This document shows positions 62,376 through 64,000 of a stretch of 64,000 bases of DNA, piece by piece; position 1 is the first letter of the stretch, and every line of letters starts with the position of its first letter. The stretch covers positions 434,001 through 498,000 of the forward strand of contig JAFWGI010000005.1 of the NCBI GenBank assembly GCA_017512425.1, written 5' to 3'. The notes beneath the pieces were generated by a model that was given only the letters and a program-made list of their open reading frames with translations, did not search any database and was not told the origin of the DNA. This DNA comes from Hyphomicrobium sp. Lineage in GTDB: Bacteria > Pseudomonadota > Alphaproteobacteria > Rhizobiales > Hyphomicrobiaceae. Both the position numbers and the translations under genes were made by a program.

Positions 62376-62402
62376 AAAGCCAGCCACTGAAGGCCGGCCT
62401 TC
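62376..62402. terminator. Weak hairpin between convergent genes
   Basis: AAAGCCAGCC and GGCCGGCCTT can pair imperfectly, including the exact palindrome AAGGCCGGCCTT, between the FAH-family stop and the convergent gene. No long T run follows on either strand. Confidence 0.35.
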
Positions 62403-62418
62403 TTGTTCGTAGGCGAAG

Positions 62419-64000
62419 CTAGACGTCGTTGCTACCGTCAGTATCGCGCCGCGCGCCATACTTATTCATGAAGTTCGGCATGTCCTTATTGTAGCCCGCG
62501 GTGATACGTTGGCGAATTTCATTCCAAGACTGCGGATTCGAAAGATTGAGCGATCCCAAGCCCTCGCGGACGTACTTCAGTTGGTCCTTGAGCATCTGCT
62601 CGCCGGGCTGAAGGCCGTCATCTGCCTGCGCGGCACGTTCGATTTCCTCGATGAGATAGTCCACCAGATGCGTTTCCGGGAACAGCATATAAAGCAGCAA
62701 ATCCTCGCGAACATTGTCTTCGATCACATCAAGAACCTGACGCTTGCGCGCATCGCCAGAAATTTCGCTGAGCAGATTTGAATAGACGCTGCTGAGGTCG
62801 CGATCCTGCGCATTCTGGAATTCGCGCAGCATATGTCCGAGCAGTAAATTCTTTTTGCTGTGTGCGTCGAGCGCCTTCCAAGCTTCACGCATGGCCGTGC
62901 GCGCTTCTTCGGATTTCAATCTTTGATCGACGGTTGCCGATGTCAGTCCGATCGCTGCCAGGAACTCGTCGCGATAGGCGCGGGCCAGATCCTGCTGTTC
63001 CTCGGCACTCAACGGCTGCTGGCGCGGAAGCTGCCGCGCAGGACGTTCAAGCTCCGGTCGACGCGGCTCGCTCGCCAGTGGCGTTGCCGCATCGCGCAAT
63101 GCGCCGCCGTCGATGGCCGGACGTGCCTGAATGCCTTCGAAACGATAGCGCTCCGGAAGATAGCTTGCGCTTTCAGGAGCGGTCGCGCGGATCGTCAGCA
63201 AGACCTCATACAGCCGCGGACTGATATAATAGCGGTCGTCAAGTTTGATGTCGGGTGCCACCGCCTTGATCGTCGCGCCGGCGTTCATAACGCGGCGTAC
63301 CACGCGATTGTCATAGTCGTTGGTGATGTCGGACAACGTCACCATAGACGTGAAACCTTCAGTTTCTCGTATCGGCTCGAGCGTATGAAGAACGATCTCC
63401 GAATGCTCGCGCGGATGCGGCGCCAACGCTGCGTTGACCAGCTGATCGAGGCGGGCACGATCTTTGGCAGTTGAGTCTGTCTTGAAGTGCTTGTCGCAAA
63501 CCGTCGACAGGTATTCGCGCAGCTCGCTACGCACGCGATAGCGCTCAGGATTGATGCTGACCGTTTCGACGGCGCCGATGTCGGCGCCCGCGGTCAAGAC
63601 CATGCGTACGCGATCTGCTGCGGATCGCTCCATCATACTGAGGTCAGCCATCGCCGAGAAACCGTCAGTGTTGGTCATAGGCCTGAGCGTATTCAGCGTC
63701 ACCCAGGCGGTTTCGTAAGGATGTGGGCCGAGGGCTGCGTTGATCGTCGACTCCAATTGCGCGCCGGATCGTGCCTTGGACGTCGGAACGTCCGATAGCG
63801 GCGAACGAACGGCGTTGGCGCCAAACAAGCCGGACATGAAAATCAGGCCGTCAAGGCCGATCGCGATGGCGAGCGCCAAATAGGCAAGGCGGTTGCCGTC
63901 CTGAAATGCGTTCCACGTGACAACGAAGCGGTGAGCCTTGTCGTCGCGCGAGAGTTCAATGAAGTTGATCTTGGCGCGCAGCTCGTCGGTTTCTTTGCTC
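62419..64000 (-). CDS. Membrane-anchored protein with internal tandem repeat (partial, continues past window)
   Basis: Partial gene: the frame stays open to 64000, and the N-terminus lies outside the window. The visible 526 or so residues begin SKETDELRAKINFIEL, followed by a hydrophobic segment (LAYLALAIAIGLDGLIFMSGLFGANAV). Two tandem repeats of about 88 residues follow (63756-63493 and 63450-63184). Both carry NAALxPHP, xTLxPx-TxGF and a conserved AGAxIxAV block. The C-terminal third is helical and charged. An ATG at 63879 exists, but the conserved-looking sequence before it argues against that start. I recognise no family. Confidence 0.7.
   Translation of the reverse strand, partial: SKETDELRAKINFIELSRDDKAHRFVVTWNAFQDGNRLAYLALAIAIGLDGLIFMSGLFGANAVRSPLSDVPTSKARSGAQLESTINAALGPHPYETAWVTLNTLRPMTNTDGFSAMADLSMMERSAADRVRMVLTAGADIGAVETVSINPERYRVRSELREYLSTVCDKHFKTDSTAKDRARLDQLVNAALAPHPREHSEIVLHTLEPIRETEGFTSMVTLSDITNDYDNRVVRRVMNAGATIKAVAPDIKLDDRYYISPRLYEVLLTIRATAPESASYLPERYRFEGIQARPAIDGGALRDAATPLASEPRRPELERPARQLPRQQPLSAEEQQDLARAYRDEFLAAIGLTSATVDQRLKSEEARTAMREAWKALDAHSKKNLLLGHMLREFQNAQDRDLSSVYSNLLSEISGDARKRQVLDVIEDNVREDLLLYMLFPETHLVDYLIEEIERAAQADDGLQPGEQMLKDQLKYVREGLGSLNLSNPQSWNEIRQRITAGYNKDMPNFMNKYGARRDTDGSNDV

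Noticed and set aside
1..64000. CRISPR arrays, insertion sequences, prophage, tRNA or rRNA genes
   Set aside because: Looked for on both strands; no spaced direct repeats, transposase or integrase motifs, or recognisable tRNA or rRNA sequence seen. A covariance-model scan would be needed to exclude small RNAs.

Overview
The window is a G+C-rich stretch of an alphaproteobacterial chromosome. It is probably from the Hyphomicrobiales: there is a FixJ-type regulator, an HWE-type histidine kinase, an HDM (DUF3445) methylated-amine oxygenase operon and a GT21 ceramide-glucosyltransferase-like gene. Genus cannot be fixed by reading. No rRNA, tRNA, CRISPR array, transposase or phage gene was seen. 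The right edge cuts a gene.

Region 1 (1-2936): a MASE1 histidine kinase overlapping a FixJ-type response regulator, then a convergent TetR regulator.

Region 2 (3265-28216): a polyamine catabolism island of about 25 kb. A forward run encodes a putrescine:pyruvate aminotransferase (SpuC type), PuuD, PuuA and PuuC, GabD, a complete PotD/B/C/A-type importer, glutaryl-CoA dehydrogenase, GabT, a beta-alanine:pyruvate-type aminotransferase and MmsA. A reverse run encodes alanine dehydrogenase (with a divergent Lrp regulator), PuuB and a second importer in PotFGHI order. A second PuuA-like ligase closes the island. Read together, diamines are taken up and opened by gamma-glutamylation or direct transamination. 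The products drain to succinate (C4), probably to crotonyl-CoA (C5, through glutaryl-CoA) and to acetyl-CoA (C3, through malonate semialdehyde). Alanine dehydrogenase can regenerate the pyruvate used by the transaminases.

Region 3 (28346-35950): a long CorA-like membrane protein with a GMN motif, polyphosphate kinase 2, a Tat-exported metallophosphoesterase, a GT21 glycosyltransferase and a soluble PAS chemoreceptor ending in a CheR-tether-like WEEF tail.

Region 4 (35969-42655): an OmpR-family regulator divergent from its histidine kinase, followed by an RND permease and adaptor. Two PmrA/QseB-like boxes of identical spacing precede the kinase and the pump.

Region 5 (42677-51486): a methylated-amine oxidation operon on the minus strand (APC permease, DmmA-type subunit, flavin/2Fe-2S reductase, haem-dependent N-demethylase of the DUF3445 family, GcvT-like folate enzyme). 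A truncated haemoglobin lies beyond its terminator. A GntR/FadR regulator and a type-1 periplasmic-binding-like protein without an evident signal peptide are divergent from it.

Region 6 (51617-60091): sulfate uptake (sbp, then cysT-cysW-cysA and a CysB-like regulator). The locus is split by an alpha/beta hydrolase, a porin and an XRE-cupin regulator that resembles the SutR type. Two short reading frames with good ribosome sites lie here, one of them a 31-codon hydrophobic peptide just before cysT.

Region 7 (60120-64000): an HWE/HisKA_2-type membrane kinase, a fumarylacetoacetate-hydrolase-family enzyme, and a partial membrane-anchored protein with an internal tandem duplication.
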